DNA of 64,000 bases from Nitrospirota bacterium (GTDB lineage: Bacteria; Nitrospirota; Nitrospiria; Nitrospirales; Nitrospiraceae): positions 39,064-103,063 of the forward strand of contig JAUXVD010000018.1 of NCBI GenBank assembly GCA_030684575.1, given 5' to 3'. The notes under the pieces are model-generated. The model was given only the letters and a program-made list of their open reading frames with translations. It did no database searches and had not been told where the DNA came from. Every line of letters starts with the position of its first letter. Position 1 is the first letter of the stretch. Below, piece after piece: positions 17,676 through 28,395 of the stretch. Position numbers and translations under genes: made by a program.

Positions 17676-18185
17676 ATGTTTAACACTGCGACAACCACTG
17701 CAGCCATTCTCGATATCCTCACCCGCGAAGCCGCCCACTGCGACCTGCTGAATCACACGCTGCAACAAGAACGGAATGCCCTCCGACAGCTGTCCCTGGC
17801 AGAGTTCCCTTCGCTCAATGCACAACGTCTCAAAGACCTCCAAGGGCTCCAAGCGTTAGAGTCGGAACGCGACGCGGTGGTCCATCGCTGCGCCGATGCC
17901 TGGGGTCTTCCCCGTACCACGCTGTCCTTGCAGGCCGTGATCGATCGCCTGGCCCCTCCTGACAAACGAGAGGTCGAGCGATGTCATGAGCGGCTCACGG
18001 CCAAAGTTCGTGTGTTACGCCAGGAGACTGCCGTGAATGAGTTGCTTGTGGCCGGAATCCAAACCTTGTGCCGCAAGGCGATGCATCTGACAGGAGAGGC
18101 CCTTCCGAAGCGGGACACCTACTCATCGTCAGGGGAATCTCAGCGTGTAGGAATCGGTGGCACGATGCTCCGACAAAGAGGATAG
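17676..18185 (+). CDS. flgN: Flagellar chaperone FlgN
   Basis: FlgN is the export chaperone for the hook-junction proteins FlgK and FlgL. The 169-residue, mainly helical product has a heptad-rich N-terminal half (ILDILTREAAHCDLLNHTLQ, then LQGLQALESERDAVV) and a polar tail. Direct position before flgK-flgL supports the call; sequence identity in this family is low, so context carries weight. Confidence 0.82.
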   Translation: MFNTATTTAAILDILTREAAHCDLLNHTLQQERNALRQLSLAEFPSLNAQRLKDLQGLQALESERDAVVHRCADAWGLPRTTLSLQAVIDRLAPPDKREVERCHERLTAKVRVLRQETAVNELLVAGIQTLCRKAMHLTGEALPKRDTYSSSGESQRVGIGGTMLRQRG

Positions 18186-18194
18186 AGGTACATT

Positions 18195-20219
18195 ATGGGA
18201 CTCGATGGATTGTTGGATATCGGGAAAAGCGCCCTTAAAGTCGCACAGAATGCGCTGACGGTCACCGGTCACAACGTCGCGAACGTCAACACGCCAGGCT
18301 ACTCACGCCAAGAGGCGGTGCTGACAGAACGGCCCCCGATCAATGGGGGGCCCGGCATGGTCGGGACCGGTGTCCAGGTCGTACAGATCCGGCGTATCGT
18401 CGACAGCTTTATCAATCGCGAGTTGACGAACTCTCATGAAGTGCTGGGAGAATTAGGGATCACCCGCGAGCAGCTGTTTCAAATTCAGAACATCTTCAGC
18501 GATTCCAATAATCAGGGGATCGGAGCGCAGCTGAACGAGTTTTTCAGCAGCCTCCAGGATGTCGCGGCAAGCCCCTCCGATGTCACTCCGCGTTCAGTGT
18601 TGCTGGCGAAGTCAGCCCTTCTGACCAATAGCATTAATCAGGTGGCAGGCGAACTGGCTGCCCGCCGGACCTCGGTGAACGATCAGGTGAAGCAGACCAT
18701 CTCGGAAATCAACAGCCTGACCGCACAGATTGCGGAAATGAATAATAAGATCGTGTCTGCCGAAGTCACCGGGCAAAACGCCAACGATCTGCGGGATCAA
18801 CGGGATCATGCGGTCAACGAGCTGGCCAAGCGTATCGATATCTCCGTGCTCGAGGGCGCAAACGGCGCCCTCTCGGTCTATGTCGGGCGTGGGCAGGTCG
18901 TCGTCGAAAACCACGTGTCGCGCAATTTGGTCGCCGTGGAATCACTCGATAATGGAGGCATGGCCAACGTCCAATACGATACGGGGAGCGCCAGGTCATC
19001 GGATATCACCTCGCTCATCTCAGGCGGGCGGATCGGCGGGCTTCTCAATATCCGGGACACCATCATTCCGGGCCTTCAAACCTCATTCGACAAGCTTTCA
19101 GCTAGTTTGGTCAACGAGGTCAATCAACTCCATCGTCAGGGCTATGGGCTTGACGGGTCGACGGGACGCGATTTCTTTTCACCACTCACCGTGACGACCC
19201 ATGACCAGACGACCAACCAGGGAAGCGCCACGCTTGCAAGCGGACCGATTACCGCGAATAGCCTGCTGGCATTTCAGGATTATGAAATCAGATTTACGTC
19301 CTCGACGGCCTACTCCATCGTGAATACGACGACTGGAGCGACCATCAAGGGAAACTATGCCGGCATTGCGGTCACGCCGCCGACCGTGGATGTGCCGGTC
19401 AACATCGTGACCGGAACCAACGACACCCTCACGGTCGTCGTCGATGGCACAACCTCGGGAACCATCACGCTGGCCGGTGCAGCTGCTCCGGGACAATCGT
19501 ACCCGAGTGGGGCCTCCCTGGCGACGGAGCTGCAAGCGAAGATCAACGCCGATACCACGCTGCAGGCTGCAGGACGAAGCGTGGTGGTGACATACGATAC
19601 GACGACCAGCCGCTTCACCATCACCTCGAACGCATCGACCGCGATCTCGGCGGTCAACGTCGCGGGAGGGACTGCGCGAGCGACCCTCGGTTTCCTGAGC
19701 GGAACCGGCACCGCCGCGTCTGGGACCTACACTGGTCCGCAAGCCTTCACGGTCGACGGGATCCAGGTGACCCTGAGCGGGACGGTGGTGGCTGGCGACA
19801 AATTCTCAGTCAATTCCTATGATGATGCGGCTCGGTTGCTCAGTACATCGTTGACGAGTGCCAGGGGCGTCGCGGCATCCTCGACGCGAGCCGGTGTTCC
19901 CGGCAATAACGCCATCGTCATGGCCTTGGTTGCCTTGCAATCGAAATCCATCTCCGGGATCGGCAACACCACTTTCGGCGACGCCTATCGGGTTGCCGCG
20001 ACAGGCGTGGGAGTGGCGGCGCAGTCCGCGGATACCAGACTTGATGCCCAAACGATCTTGCACGAACAATTGGAGTCTTTCCGAGCCCAGTCGTCCGGTG
20101 TGTCGATCGATGAAGAGCTGGTCGATATGCTCAAGTATCAGCGACTTTTCGAGGCAGCCTCACGGTTGATCATCATCACGAATGAAATGATGCAAACGCT
20201 GTTGGACTTGAAACGTTAA
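18195..20219 (+). CDS. flgK: Hook-associated protein 1 FlgK
   Basis: FlgK is the first hook-filament junction protein. The 674-residue product begins with the FlgK signature LDIGKSALKVAQNALTVTGH and NVANVNTPGYSRQEAVL and ends with SIDEELVDMLKYQRLFEAAS plus MMQTLLDL. Residues about 405-510 form an inserted flagellin hook-IN-like module (NDTLTVVVDGTTSGTITL ... LQAAGRSVVVTYD) that closely resembles one in FlgL. Confidence 0.95.
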   Translation: MGLDGLLDIGKSALKVAQNALTVTGHNVANVNTPGYSRQEAVLTERPPINGGPGMVGTGVQVVQIRRIVDSFINRELTNSHEVLGELGITREQLFQIQNIFSDSNNQGIGAQLNEFFSSLQDVAASPSDVTPRSVLLAKSALLTNSINQVAGELAARRTSVNDQVKQTISEINSLTAQIAEMNNKIVSAEVTGQNANDLRDQRDHAVNELAKRIDISVLEGANGALSVYVGRGQVVVENHVSRNLVAVESLDNGGMANVQYDTGSARSSDITSLISGGRIGGLLNIRDTIIPGLQTSFDKLSASLVNEVNQLHRQGYGLDGSTGRDFFSPLTVTTHDQTTNQGSATLASGPITANSLLAFQDYEIRFTSSTAYSIVNTTTGATIKGNYAGIAVTPPTVDVPVNIVTGTNDTLTVVVDGTTSGTITLAGAAAPGQSYPSGASLATELQAKINADTTLQAAGRSVVVTYDTTTSRFTITSNASTAISAVNVAGGTARATLGFLSGTGTAASGTYTGPQAFTVDGIQVTLSGTVVAGDKFSVNSYDDAARLLSTSLTSARGVAASSTRAGVPGNNAIVMALVALQSKSISGIGNTTFGDAYRVAATGVGVAAQSADTRLDAQTILHEQLESFRAQSSGVSIDEELVDMLKYQRLFEAASRLIIITNEMMQTLLDLKR

Positions 20220-20236
20220 CGCGGAGAGAGAAGTCT

Positions 20237-22696
20237 ATGAGAGTCACCGAACAGCAGGCCTATGGCGTATTGGTCAGTAACATTCAGCGGGCCCGCGCAA
20301 AGGCGCTGGCCACGCAGGAGCAAATTTCGACCGGCAAGAAGGTGGTGAAGCCATCCGATAACGCCAACGCGTTTGACCGAATCGTGTCGACTAAGTTCTC
20401 GATGGCGAAGGCGGACCAACGAATTCGCAACCTCGGCGTCGCCACCACGCGCCTCGATTTGACCGACAGCGCATTGCGCGGCGTGACGAACGCCCTCGCC
20501 AGGGTGAAGGAACTGGCCGTGCAGTTTGCCAATGGTACGAACGGTGCCGCCGAGCGGGCGATCGGGGCGAGGGAAGTCAAACAGCTCTTTCTTCAGCTTC
20601 AAGAGCTTGGGAACGCCGAACATGCCGGGGGACAGTCGATCTTCGGCGGCACCGGCCGCCATGGGCGGGCCACGGGCGTTGCCATTACCGCTCCCATCGC
20701 CTTAACCGGCGGCACCAATGACTCGCTGGTGGTCACGGTCGATGGGACCACCTCCGGAACGATTACGCTCGGGACGGCCTCCCTGACCGGATCAGGATTG
20801 GCCGCGCTCGTACAACGCAGGATCAACACAGATTCCACGTTGCTGGCGGCCGGGAGAAGTGTGACGGTGACGTTCGATACCGATCATCTTGTGATCACCT
20901 CGAACGACAACGGCCTGCCCTCCTCTGTCGAAGTCACCGGAGGCAGCAGCCTGTCTGCCCTCGGTTTCAACGGCGGCAGTACGACCACCGGCGCCTCCGC
21001 ATTTGCGATCCGCGCTGCGACCGGTGTCAGCGCGAGGAATTCTGGCAGCGCCGTGATCTCGCAAGGAACCGTATCCGATCCGAGCGCCGTCACCCTCAAC
21101 GACTATCTGGTGAAGTTCAGCGCTGCGACCACGTTTGACCTCTTCAACGTGACGACGGTGGTGGGTGTGCAGGCGAACAGCACGAATACCGGAGGGGCGG
21201 TGAAGAGCGACAGCGGCGTCGTCAATCCCAGCCTGGTGACCATGGATAATTATGAAGTCCGGGTCAAGAACATCTATACGGTCACGGCCGGCAGCAATGA
21301 CGGGATTCGATTCGACCCCGGTACCGGCGCGGTCACTGCGACATTGGCGGCTGGATCCTATACCGGAGCCCAGTTGGCCGCACAAACCAAGACCGCTCTG
21401 GAAGCGGTCAGTGGCGGGACGACCTATACGGTTAGTTTTGACGAGTCGACCGGCAGGTTTGGTCTTACCAACGATGGGACCAACGCGACAGGTCTGAGCC
21501 TCCTGTACTCCGATACCGCTTCGACCGGCCGTTCGTTGCTCGGCTCGTCCGGGCGCGACCATGGTCCCATTGCCGTTGGTGGTACGGTCGTCAGCGATGT
21601 GGATACGACAGGCTTGGCCGGGGTATCCACGCAACAGAACGTGTACAACACGACCCTTGCGACGAACATATTTAACATTACCTCGGCGAACAACACCCTG
21701 ATCGTCAATGACGACGGAGGCACAACGGATAGGACCATTACCCTCTCGACCGGGAGCTATACGGGCGCGCAACTGGCGACCGAAGTGGCGGCCCAGTTGA
21801 ACGCCAATCGTCATGCGGCCAACACGACGGCCTATACGGTGGACTACGGGTCTGTCACAGCCGGCCGGATCACGATCAATAATCCAGCCGGCAATGCCAA
21901 TTCGCTCATCATGAGGTTCGGTAATGCCGGCTCCACCGTAGGGCAGATCATGGGATCCGGGGGAGGCACCGTGACGGAGACGGCGGGGGCCTCTGCTTCG
22001 ACCTTGAATAACGATGCCGGGTATGTCGCATATCTGTCTGGTGCGAACATCGATTTCGACGGGCTTCGCGTCGTGTTGCAGGACGGGACGAGAGGACCGC
22101 GCAACGGAGATGTCTTCGCGGTCGCGCAAGCCAGAAGCGTCGTACTCACGAATCAGTCCTATGTCTCAGGCGGCACGATTGTGGCTGAGGGCTTGCGGTT
22201 CTCTCTCCGAGACGGAGCGGCGGCTCCGGCAAGCGGCGATCTATTCACCATCCAGACCGGAGTCCAGTATCAGGGCGACGATGGTTTGCAGACGATCGAA
22301 GTCGGCGACGGCCAAACGGTCAAAACGAATCAGCCTGGAAATCTGACCTTTACCGGTCCCGCGATCGACCTCTTCGCATCGGTGAAAAATCTGACCGCAT
22401 CCCTGAACGGGAATTATGTGGGCGGCATTCAGCGAGGCTTGGCCGCGGTCGATGTGGCGGTGGACCAGGTTTCTTCAGTGCAGGGAGAACTCGGCGCATT
22501 GGTCAACCGTCTCGTGTCGAACAAAGGAAGTCTCGACGAGACGAAGGTTTTTCTCTCGAATATTCTTTCTACGCACGAGGACGTCGATCTGGTGGAGGCG
22601 ATTTCTCAGTTGACGCTTCAGCAGCAAGCCATCGAGGCGGCGGGGGCCACGTTGAATCGTATCTTCGAAAGCTCTCTCTTGAAGTACTTGAAGTAA
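20237..22696 (+). CDS. flgL: Hook-associated protein 3 FlgL, enlarged
   Basis: FlgL is the second hook-filament junction protein. The N terminus (MRVTEQQAYGVLVSNIQRAR ... EQISTGKKVVKPSDNANAFD) and C terminus (LVEAISQLTLQQQAIEAAGA, then NRIFESSLLKYLK) are standard, but 819 residues is well over twice the usual length. The excess is a central region with about three hook-IN-like modules near residues 155-260, 345-435 and 470-575, two of them sharing SYTGAQLA. It probably forms extra surface domains. Confidence 0.93.
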   Translation: MRVTEQQAYGVLVSNIQRARAKALATQEQISTGKKVVKPSDNANAFDRIVSTKFSMAKADQRIRNLGVATTRLDLTDSALRGVTNALARVKELAVQFANGTNGAAERAIGAREVKQLFLQLQELGNAEHAGGQSIFGGTGRHGRATGVAITAPIALTGGTNDSLVVTVDGTTSGTITLGTASLTGSGLAALVQRRINTDSTLLAAGRSVTVTFDTDHLVITSNDNGLPSSVEVTGGSSLSALGFNGGSTTTGASAFAIRAATGVSARNSGSAVISQGTVSDPSAVTLNDYLVKFSAATTFDLFNVTTVVGVQANSTNTGGAVKSDSGVVNPSLVTMDNYEVRVKNIYTVTAGSNDGIRFDPGTGAVTATLAAGSYTGAQLAAQTKTALEAVSGGTTYTVSFDESTGRFGLTNDGTNATGLSLLYSDTASTGRSLLGSSGRDHGPIAVGGTVVSDVDTTGLAGVSTQQNVYNTTLATNIFNITSANNTLIVNDDGGTTDRTITLSTGSYTGAQLATEVAAQLNANRHAANTTAYTVDYGSVTAGRITINNPAGNANSLIMRFGNAGSTVGQIMGSGGGTVTETAGASASTLNNDAGYVAYLSGANIDFDGLRVVLQDGTRGPRNGDVFAVAQARSVVLTNQSYVSGGTIVAEGLRFSLRDGAAAPASGDLFTIQTGVQYQGDDGLQTIEVGDGQTVKTNQPGNLTFTGPAIDLFASVKNLTASLNGNYVGGIQRGLAAVDVAVDQVSSVQGELGALVNRLVSNKGSLDETKVFLSNILSTHEDVDLVEAISQLTLQQQAIEAAGATLNRIFESSLLKYLK

Positions 22697-22710
22697 GAGA
22701 GGGTTCACTC

Positions 22711-22737
22711 TCAAGAAAAAATGAAAGAGGCCGATAC
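22711..22737 (+). promoter_or_regulatory. Candidate sigma-28-type promoter of csrA-fliW
   Basis: GCCGATAC (22730-22737) is 7/8 to the FliA -10 consensus. The -35 box TCAAGAAA (22711-22718) is weaker but shares TCAAG with other sites in this window. The spacer is 11 nt. csrA begins about 40 nt downstream. Confidence 0.55.
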
Positions 22738-22778
22738 TCTACTCGATAGGTCAGTGGCATTCGCCAAGGAAGGCAATG

Positions 22779-23024
22779 ATGTTGGTCCTGACGCGCCGGC
22801 GTGGAGAAGCGATCACAATTGGCCCCAATATTCGGGTGGTGGTGCTCGACATTAAGGGAGGCCAGATTCGCTTAGGGATCGAGGCGCCATCCACGGTCGA
22901 GATCCATCGGGATGAAGTCTGTGTGAGAATTCAAGAAGAAAATCAATCGGCAGCCTGTACCGGGGTGGTCCCTCTGGCTGCGTTCCGGCGTCTCCTGCCC
23001 GCAGGGCGCCGCTCAATTGCGTGA
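22779..23024 (+). CDS. csrA: Carbon storage regulator CsrA
   Basis: CsrA is an RNA-binding dimer that represses translation by binding GGA motifs. The core MLVLTRRRGEAITIGPNIRV, then IKGGQIRLGIEAP and VEIHRDEVCVRIQ is unmistakable. I choose ATG 22779 over the adjacent ATG 22776 because of spacing from AAGGAAGG. The protein has about 20 extra C-terminal residues (GVVPLAAFRRLLPAGRRS) compared with the common length near 60. It is paired with fliW, and flagellin mRNA is the expected target. Confidence 0.95.
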   Translation: MLVLTRRRGEAITIGPNIRVVVLDIKGGQIRLGIEAPSTVEIHRDEVCVRIQEENQSAACTGVVPLAAFRRLLPAGRRSIA

Positions 23025-23033
23025 GGCTCGATC

Positions 23034-23513
23034 ATGAAGTTTTCGTCGACTCGCTTCGGGGCCTTAGAGGTGTCCGATAGCTCGATCCTGACCTTCCCCT
23101 CCGGCATCTTGGGGTTCCCGGATTGGACGAGGTACGTCATTCTCGACCATGGGACCGATGCTCCGTTCAAGTGGCTCCATTGTGTTGAGGAGTCCAGTCT
23201 GGCCTTCGTCGTCCTTGACCCCGCATTGTTCCATGCCAATTATCGGGTCGAGATCCCGGATGAAGTGTTGGCGGAAGTGAAGGGAACGGCCGCAGACGGA
23301 TTGACCCTGGCCGTCATCCTCACCATTCCGTCCGAAGATCCAGGACGGATCACGGCCAACCTGCGCGGGCCGCTCCTCATGAATCCCTCCACCAGGCTCT
23401 GTAAGCAGATGGTCCTCTCCGACGACTATGCGACCCGCTATCCGATTTTTGCCATGCCCGCGGCCTGCCAGCCTTCACTGACTGAGTCGCGTTCCGAAGC
23501 TATCCCTGTCTAG
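23034..23513 (+). CDS. fliW: Flagellar assembly factor FliW
   Basis: FliW binds flagellin C termini and antagonises CsrA, coupling flagellin synthesis to export. The 159-residue product shows FliW blocks: FGALEVSDSSILTFPSGILG, LAFVVLDPALFHANYRVEI and ITANLRGPLLMNPSTRLCKQ. It lies 9 bp after csrA. With flagellin at 46801 it forms the CsrA-FliW-flagellin circuit known from Bacillus and Campylobacter. Confidence 0.95.
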   Translation: MKFSSTRFGALEVSDSSILTFPSGILGFPDWTRYVILDHGTDAPFKWLHCVEESSLAFVVLDPALFHANYRVEIPDEVLAEVKGTAADGLTLAVILTIPSEDPGRITANLRGPLLMNPSTRLCKQMVLSDDYATRYPIFAMPAACQPSLTESRSEAIPV

Positions 23514-23525
23514 CAAGTTGTTGAT

Positions 23526-23610
23526 AAAGGCCGCCAGCGGCCTTCTCGCGGCGCGCAGAGGCTCAACGTACTGCCGAGTACGTTGAGCCTCTCCACTTGC
23601 TGCGGCCTTT
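23526..23610. terminator. Nested inverted repeats between convergent genes
   Basis: A perfect 16-bp stem AGAGGCTCAACGTACT / AGTACGTTGAGCCTCT with a GCCG loop (23557-23592) sits inside an outer AAAGGCCGC (23526-23534) / GCGGCCTTT (23602-23610) pair; AAGGCCGC also pairs locally with GCGGCCTT. It separates fliW from the convergent kinase gene, so bidirectional termination is likely. No long T-run follows. Confidence 0.65.
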
Positions 23611-23652
23611 CAGAACAGCCGACTACTAATTTTTATGAATAGTGGTGCTGAA

Positions 23653-23724
23653 GATATCTGACGATCTGATGAATTCCGAACCTTCAACAGATCATCAGGT
23701 CAACAGATTCAAGAATGGCTTCAC
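23653..23724 (-). repeat. Dispersed gene-end repeat, copy A
   Basis: Read on the minus strand it starts GTGAAGCCATTC about 10 nt after the kinase stop, continues GAATCTGTTGAC and ends CATCAGATCGTCAGATATC. A second copy in the same orientation relative to its gene is at 54532-54629, where both ends are conserved (GTGAAACCATTC, GAATCTGTTGAT, CATCAGATCGACAGATGTC). Confidence 0.6.
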
Positions 23725-23734
23725 AACATGCGTG

Positions 23735-26632
23735 TCACGGGGTCTCTCCTGTCGTCGAATTCTTCGTGTCCGGTGGCGACGCGGTTCGTGCGTTCATCAC
23801 TTTGACCAGGCGAACCACTGCAACCTCAATCTGGGTATAGATGATGGGGGCATCGAGTAAGGTGCCGAGTCGCCCGAGCGCTTCCAGCCGACCGGCAGCC
23901 AGGACAACCTCCGGTGCACAGAGGTTTCCGGCCGTGCCTTTCAAGAGATGTGCAGACTGTTCGATGTCCTGCTGGTTCTGGCTCGCTAAGGCGATGCGGA
24001 TGTTTTCCAGCATGGATTGATAGCGCTGTAGAAATAAGACGATCAGCTGGTCCAATAATTCACGATCGCCGCCGATATTGCGTAACATCGTGGCGGTGTC
24101 GAAAATCATCGGAACTGCGTCAGCGGCAACTGGTGATTCGGGGGAAGGCGTGTTGCCGCTGTCCATGGCTCGTGCAGGCTGGGAGGTATGAATCCACCGC
24201 TCGAGCGCACCCTTGAGTTCCTCTTTCCGAATGGGCTTCGTCAAGTAATCGTCCATGCCGGCTGCGAGGCAGCGCTCGCGATCTCCGCTCATGGCGTTGG
24301 CTGTCAACGCCATGATCGGAATATGGCATGCCGTAGGGGAGTCGACCGTCGTCGATGCCTGCGCGTCGGCTTCGCGTTGGCGAATGAGTTTGGTCGCGCC
24401 GAATCCATCGAGGATCGGCATCTGACAGTCCATCAGGATCGCGGCATAGCCGCCGCGCTCTAAGGCAGCCAATACGTCGCGACCATTCTCGACGACGTCC
24501 GATTGGTAGCCGAGTTTTTCTAACATGCGGACGGTCAATTTTTGATTGATAAGATTATCTTCGGCCACCAGGACTCGGGGCAGCGACTTGGTTTCTGCAA
24601 GCGTATGCCGCGTGATCAGTGGCGGGGCGGGTGCCGTCGCCGGCATCGTCGTCGGCTGCCCTGTGTTGACAAGACAGGGTAATCCCAGGACGGTTCTCAA
24701 ACAGTTCGCGAGTTGATCGTGGCGGGCTGGCTTCGTGAGATAGGCCACGAACCCGGCCTGGCGCGCCAATTCCGCATGTCCTCGCTGAACGAGTGACGTA
24801 AGGATCACGAGACGGACGAGTGCCCCAACCGGATGGGCCTTTAATTCTTTGGCGAGTTGGAGTCCATCCTTGCCCGGCATCACCATGTCGACGATGGCGA
24901 CATCGTACGAGATGCCTTGTGCCGTCTGCTGCTCAATCAAGGTCATGGCAGCGGCGGCATCCTGGGCGAGGTCGTCGACCATGCCCCATCCTGTCACGAG
25001 GTGATGCAGAATCATCCGGTTCGATTCATTGTCGTCGACGATCAGGACGCGCCGTCCGGCCAACTCTGCAGACGGCACGATGGCTAAGACAGACGTCGTT
25101 TGTTTCAGGAACTGCGCCGTGCACCAGAACGTACTGCCCTGTCCCGATTGACTGGTGATTCCGACCTGGCCACCCATTTGCTCGATGAGTTGTTTCGAAA
25201 TCGCGAGACCCAACCCGGTTCCCCCGTATTTTCTGGACGTCGAGCTATCGGCCTGGGTAAAGGGTTGAAAGAGTCGCGCCTGAACTTCCGGGGGGATGCC
25301 GATTCCACTATCGGTGACTTCGAATCGCACGATCACCTTGTCGTCCAGCTCTTGATCGAGGAAGGCTTGAACCGTTACGTCGCCCTGGTCTGTAAATTTG
25401 ATCGCATTCCCGACGAAGTTCGTGAGGATCTGACGCAGTCGCCCGGGGTCGCCACGCAGCCCGGTCGGGACGGCCGCATGGACCAGGCCGGTGATTTCCA
25501 GGCCCTTCGTCTGCGCCCGTTCTGCGAACTGCCCCAGGACATCTTCCACGGTGGTGCGGAGGTTGAAGTCGATACATTCCAGTTCCAGTTTGCCGGCTTC
25601 GATTTTGCCGAATTCCAGAATGTCGTTAATCAGGCTCAGGAGGGCTTCGCCGCATTGCCGAATAGTTTCGATGTAGGACTGTTGCTCTTCCGAAGGCTCC
25701 GTATCCATCAGCAACCCTGTCATGCCGATCACGCCGTTCATCGGCGTCCGTAATTCATGGCTGACGGTCGCCAGGAACGAGGCCTTCACCTCGGCCGCCT
25801 CCTGTGAGTCCTTGAGGGCTTGATCTAATTGGCGATTGCTGTCACGAAGGTGCTGGGATGACTGACGCAGCGCCTCTTCAGCCGCTTTGACGTCGGTCAT
25901 ATCGACGGCATATCCTCTGACCAAGTGCTGCGAGGGGACCGGGCAGAAAATCCATGAGAAATTTGCCTGCGGTAAACAGACCTCTTCTCCGCGTATCTCC
26001 TGTCCCGATTCGAGGCAGCGCTGAACCAGCCTCGGAAGCTCACGTGGACAGACGATTGGAAACCCAACGGCATCAAAGCCGAATTGTTGCAGCAACTGCG
26101 TCATCGCAGGATTCGCATAGATAAGATTACAGTCGGCGTTCAATTCGATGATAGGCGAGGGGCTTTCTTCCGCCACGCATGCGAGGCGGTCGCAATCGTC
26201 CTGCAGCTCTATTTCGTGAGTGAGGTCGCGTATCGTCAAGACCCCGTCGAGATGTCCTTCTCCATCCAGGAAGACATAACTCCATTCGACCGGATGTGAT
26301 TTCTGTGCCGGGCCTGCGAGTGTCGTCCGGGATGTATGGATGGGGCGGCGAGTAGGAAGAGACTCGCGAATACGTGCCGCAATGGTATGCCCGACGGATC
26401 CTGGTTGCTGTTGCCAGATGTCCTGTATCGGTTTCGCGGTGCAAAAATCGGCTGAATAGCCCAGGAGGCGAGCGGCCTCAGCGTTGACCGAGAGGATCTG
26501 GAGGTGACGATCGAGCTGGACGACCCCGATGGGGAGGGTATCCAAGAGGCCCTGATCGATCGGGCTGTGAGACGTGGAAGGTGAGGACTGAGGCGCCCCC
26601 TTTGCCTTCCTCGTCGTTGACTGCTTCATCAT
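23735..26632 (-). CDS. BarA-like hybrid sensor histidine kinase
   Basis: A 965-residue hybrid kinase without clear transmembrane segments. Domain order: PAS (about 30-145), second PAS (about 150-265), a coiled region, HisKA with [19 protein letters not shown] (about 285-350), HATPase with [13 protein letters not shown] (about 395-510), receiver 1 ([11 protein letters not shown], phospho-site in IVDMVMPG, about 530-645), receiver 2 ([22 protein letters not shown], about 690-815) and C-terminal HPt with [12 protein letters not shown] (about 860-945). It overlaps the upstream HD-GYP gene by 4 bp. In other bacteria such kinases act above Csr; that link here is inference. Confidence 0.92.
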   Translation of the reverse strand: MMKQSTTRKAKGAPQSSPSTSHSPIDQGLLDTLPIGVVQLDRHLQILSVNAEAARLLGYSADFCTAKPIQDIWQQQPGSVGHTIAARIRESLPTRRPIHTSRTTLAGPAQKSHPVEWSYVFLDGEGHLDGVLTIRDLTHEIELQDDCDRLACVAEESPSPIIELNADCNLIYANPAMTQLLQQFGFDAVGFPIVCPRELPRLVQRCLESGQEIRGEEVCLPQANFSWIFCPVPSQHLVRGYAVDMTDVKAAEEALRQSSQHLRDSNRQLDQALKDSQEAAEVKASFLATVSHELRTPMNGVIGMTGLLMDTEPSEEQQSYIETIRQCGEALLSLINDILEFGKIEAGKLELECIDFNLRTTVEDVLGQFAERAQTKGLEITGLVHAAVPTGLRGDPGRLRQILTNFVGNAIKFTDQGDVTVQAFLDQELDDKVIVRFEVTDSGIGIPPEVQARLFQPFTQADSSTSRKYGGTGLGLAISKQLIEQMGGQVGITSQSGQGSTFWCTAQFLKQTTSVLAIVPSAELAGRRVLIVDDNESNRMILHHLVTGWGMVDDLAQDAAAAMTLIEQQTAQGISYDVAIVDMVMPGKDGLQLAKELKAHPVGALVRLVILTSLVQRGHAELARQAGFVAYLTKPARHDQLANCLRTVLGLPCLVNTGQPTTMPATAPAPPLITRHTLAETKSLPRVLVAEDNLINQKLTVRMLEKLGYQSDVVENGRDVLAALERGGYAAILMDCQMPILDGFGATKLIRQREADAQASTTVDSPTACHIPIMALTANAMSGDRERCLAAGMDDYLTKPIRKEELKGALERWIHTSQPARAMDSGNTPSPESPVAADAVPMIFDTATMLRNIGGDRELLDQLIVLFLQRYQSMLENIRIALASQNQQDIEQSAHLLKGTAGNLCAPEVVLAAGRLEALGRLGTLLDAPIIYTQIEVAVVRLVKVMNARTASPPDTKNSTTGETP

Positions 26633-28230
26633 GCCGCCTCCGGTTCAACAGTCTCAAGAAACAGGGCCACATTCACTCGTTCCTGAAGAGGATCCATGAC
26701 CTTTGTGATGGACCTCGCTGAAGCGCCGACTGCCTGGGCGCCAAGGTCGACGAGAATCGGAGTGAAATAGGATTCGCCCTGCGCGCCCATGATCACTTTG
26801 ATGATCGGCTTGAGCCGCTGTGTGGGATTCATTCCCACGACCACCGCCTGTTCTGTTGTGTTCAACTGGACCAGACTGCCGATCGGGTAGACGCCCAGAC
26901 TGCCGATCATGGCCTGGATCAATTCTTTGGCATATTGTCCGGTATCCCCAAGTCGAAACAGCTGTCGGATTGCATCATGCGGCAACATCGCCGGGCGTCC
27001 TCCACGGCGGCTCACCATGCCGTCATAGGCATCGACCAGGCCGACCAGCTGTGCCAAGACCGAGAGGGAGTCTCCCTGGAGTTTGTGCGGGAAGCCGCTG
27101 CCATCGCTTCGCTCATGATGTTCGGCGACGATTCGAACGACTGCGTCACGGTCTTCTTTCGCCTCTCGTAAGATCGCCTGTCCCAGCGCAGGATGTTGTT
27201 GCATCACCGTCCGTTCCTGCTCCGTGAGGTCATGATTTTTTCGGTACAGATTCCTGGGCAATCGGACATAGCCGATATCGTGGAGCAACGCGCCGGCGCC
27301 GAGCGCCTCCATCTCACCCTCCGGTATCCCATAGGTTTGCGCGACGATGAGGGCGAGGGTGCAGACATCAAGGGCATGTGACGCCAACGTGCGATCAAAC
27401 CGTTTCATTTTCTGGAGAAAGAGAAGACTGAGCATCCCGGAGCTGTCATCCAGGACCCGTGAGAGCACATTCGAGACGACCAGTCGCAAGGTGGCTGGGC
27501 GAGGGACGATACCTGCTTCCAACTCTTCAAACATTCGCTCCATCGAGGTGATGGATTCGGTGTAGGTCTTCTGTGCCTCCGCAGCTTGTATGGTGGCTTG
27601 CCCTGGATGCAGTTGTTTCTGTGGGTCAGGGGAGCGTGCCTGAGCAGGTTGTCCTTCTGTGCCAGGGGCGAGCGGTGCCGTGTCCTCTGATGATGGGGCA
27701 GACAGTCCCGCAGGGCTCGGCTGGGTAGAGGCGGTTGACTGCTCCGCATTCGAGGACAGTGAGGTTCCCTGATTGCCAGGTGAGTCCTGTGTTTTCGTCG
27801 GCGGTGAGGAGCGTTCTGTGGTCCCAGCCACGTGACCAGCGATCGGTTGCTCGGTTGTAGAGGGTGGAGTATGGCCTGTCGAATCAGACGGCTGTAGCCG
27901 GTCCGTAGGGTGGGCTGCATTGTTGAGTCGAAGCACCTCTATTGAGGTTGTGCCCGTTGCGGACGTCTCTTTGCCGTCTGTCTGCTCCTGTATGTCGGGT
28001 GACGGAGGTCTTTCTCCGGGAGGCAGAGGCTCCAGATCGAGACCCTGGCTTGGGTCGATCTTCAGCTTTCGGACTCCGCATTGTCTGAGCAGCTGGATGT
28101 CCTCAATATGGCGGATGAGGCGTTTATGAATAAGAAAAGGGGTCCGGTACCAGGGCTGGTCCATCTCGACGATAAACATGCCGGGTTTGAGTTGGTCGAT
28201 CGTAATCGTTTTCACTGGTGTCCTGTACAA
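26629..28230 (-). CDS. HD-GYP domain protein with DUF3391 N terminus
   Basis: Putative c-di-GMP phosphodiesterase. Residues 1-75 form the DUF3391 domain ([20 protein letters not shown]), 76-205 are a low-complexity Pro/Ser/Thr linker, and about 270-440 form the HD-GYP domain with LLHDIG, HPALG and [11 protein letters not shown]. The GYP triplet reads GFP, a mild deviation that may lower or alter activity. The last base pairs overlap the start of the hybrid kinase gene, so both are one operon behind a minus-strand sigma-28-type site. Confidence 0.9.
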   Translation of the reverse strand: MYRTPVKTITIDQLKPGMFIVEMDQPWYRTPFLIHKRLIRHIEDIQLLRQCGVRKLKIDPSQGLDLEPLPPGERPPSPDIQEQTDGKETSATGTTSIEVLRLNNAAHPTDRLQPSDSTGHTPPSTTEQPIAGHVAGTTERSSPPTKTQDSPGNQGTSLSSNAEQSTASTQPSPAGLSAPSSEDTAPLAPGTEGQPAQARSPDPQKQLHPGQATIQAAEAQKTYTESITSMERMFEELEAGIVPRPATLRLVVSNVLSRVLDDSSGMLSLLFLQKMKRFDRTLASHALDVCTLALIVAQTYGIPEGEMEALGAGALLHDIGYVRLPRNLYRKNHDLTEQERTVMQQHPALGQAILREAKEDRDAVVRIVAEHHERSDGSGFPHKLQGDSLSVLAQLVGLVDAYDGMVSRRGGRPAMLPHDAIRQLFRLGDTGQYAKELIQAMIGSLGVYPIGSLVQLNTTEQAVVVGMNPTQRLKPIIKVIMGAQGESYFTPILVDLGAQAVGASARSITKVMDPLQERVNVALFLETVEPEAA

Positions 28231-28312
28231 GGCCTACGGATGTTGAGTGCCGGATTGTCGGACCCGACAGTTGCGTGAACCGGGTCGTGAGCACGAGAGC
28301 CTGCCCATTGTG

Positions 28313-28340
28313 CTATCGGCATCCATTGAGCAGGACTTGA
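28313..28340 (-). promoter_or_regulatory. Sigma-28-type promoter of the HD-GYP/kinase operon
   Basis: On the minus strand TCAAGTCC (28340-28333), a 12-nt spacer, then GCCGATAG (28320-28313). The -10 is 7/8 to GCCGATAA. Transcription would start near 28306, about 75 nt before the ATG at 28230. Confidence 0.65.
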
Positions 28341-28395
28341 TCTCAGTGAAGGAAATTCCAGCTCAACCTACGATGGCGTAGGCCCATCTGTGACC

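Noticed and set aside
20792..22129. Long antisense open frame across flgL (445 codons)
   Set aside because: Shadow of the flgL codon pattern; Arg/Gly/His-rich product with no recognisable domain.
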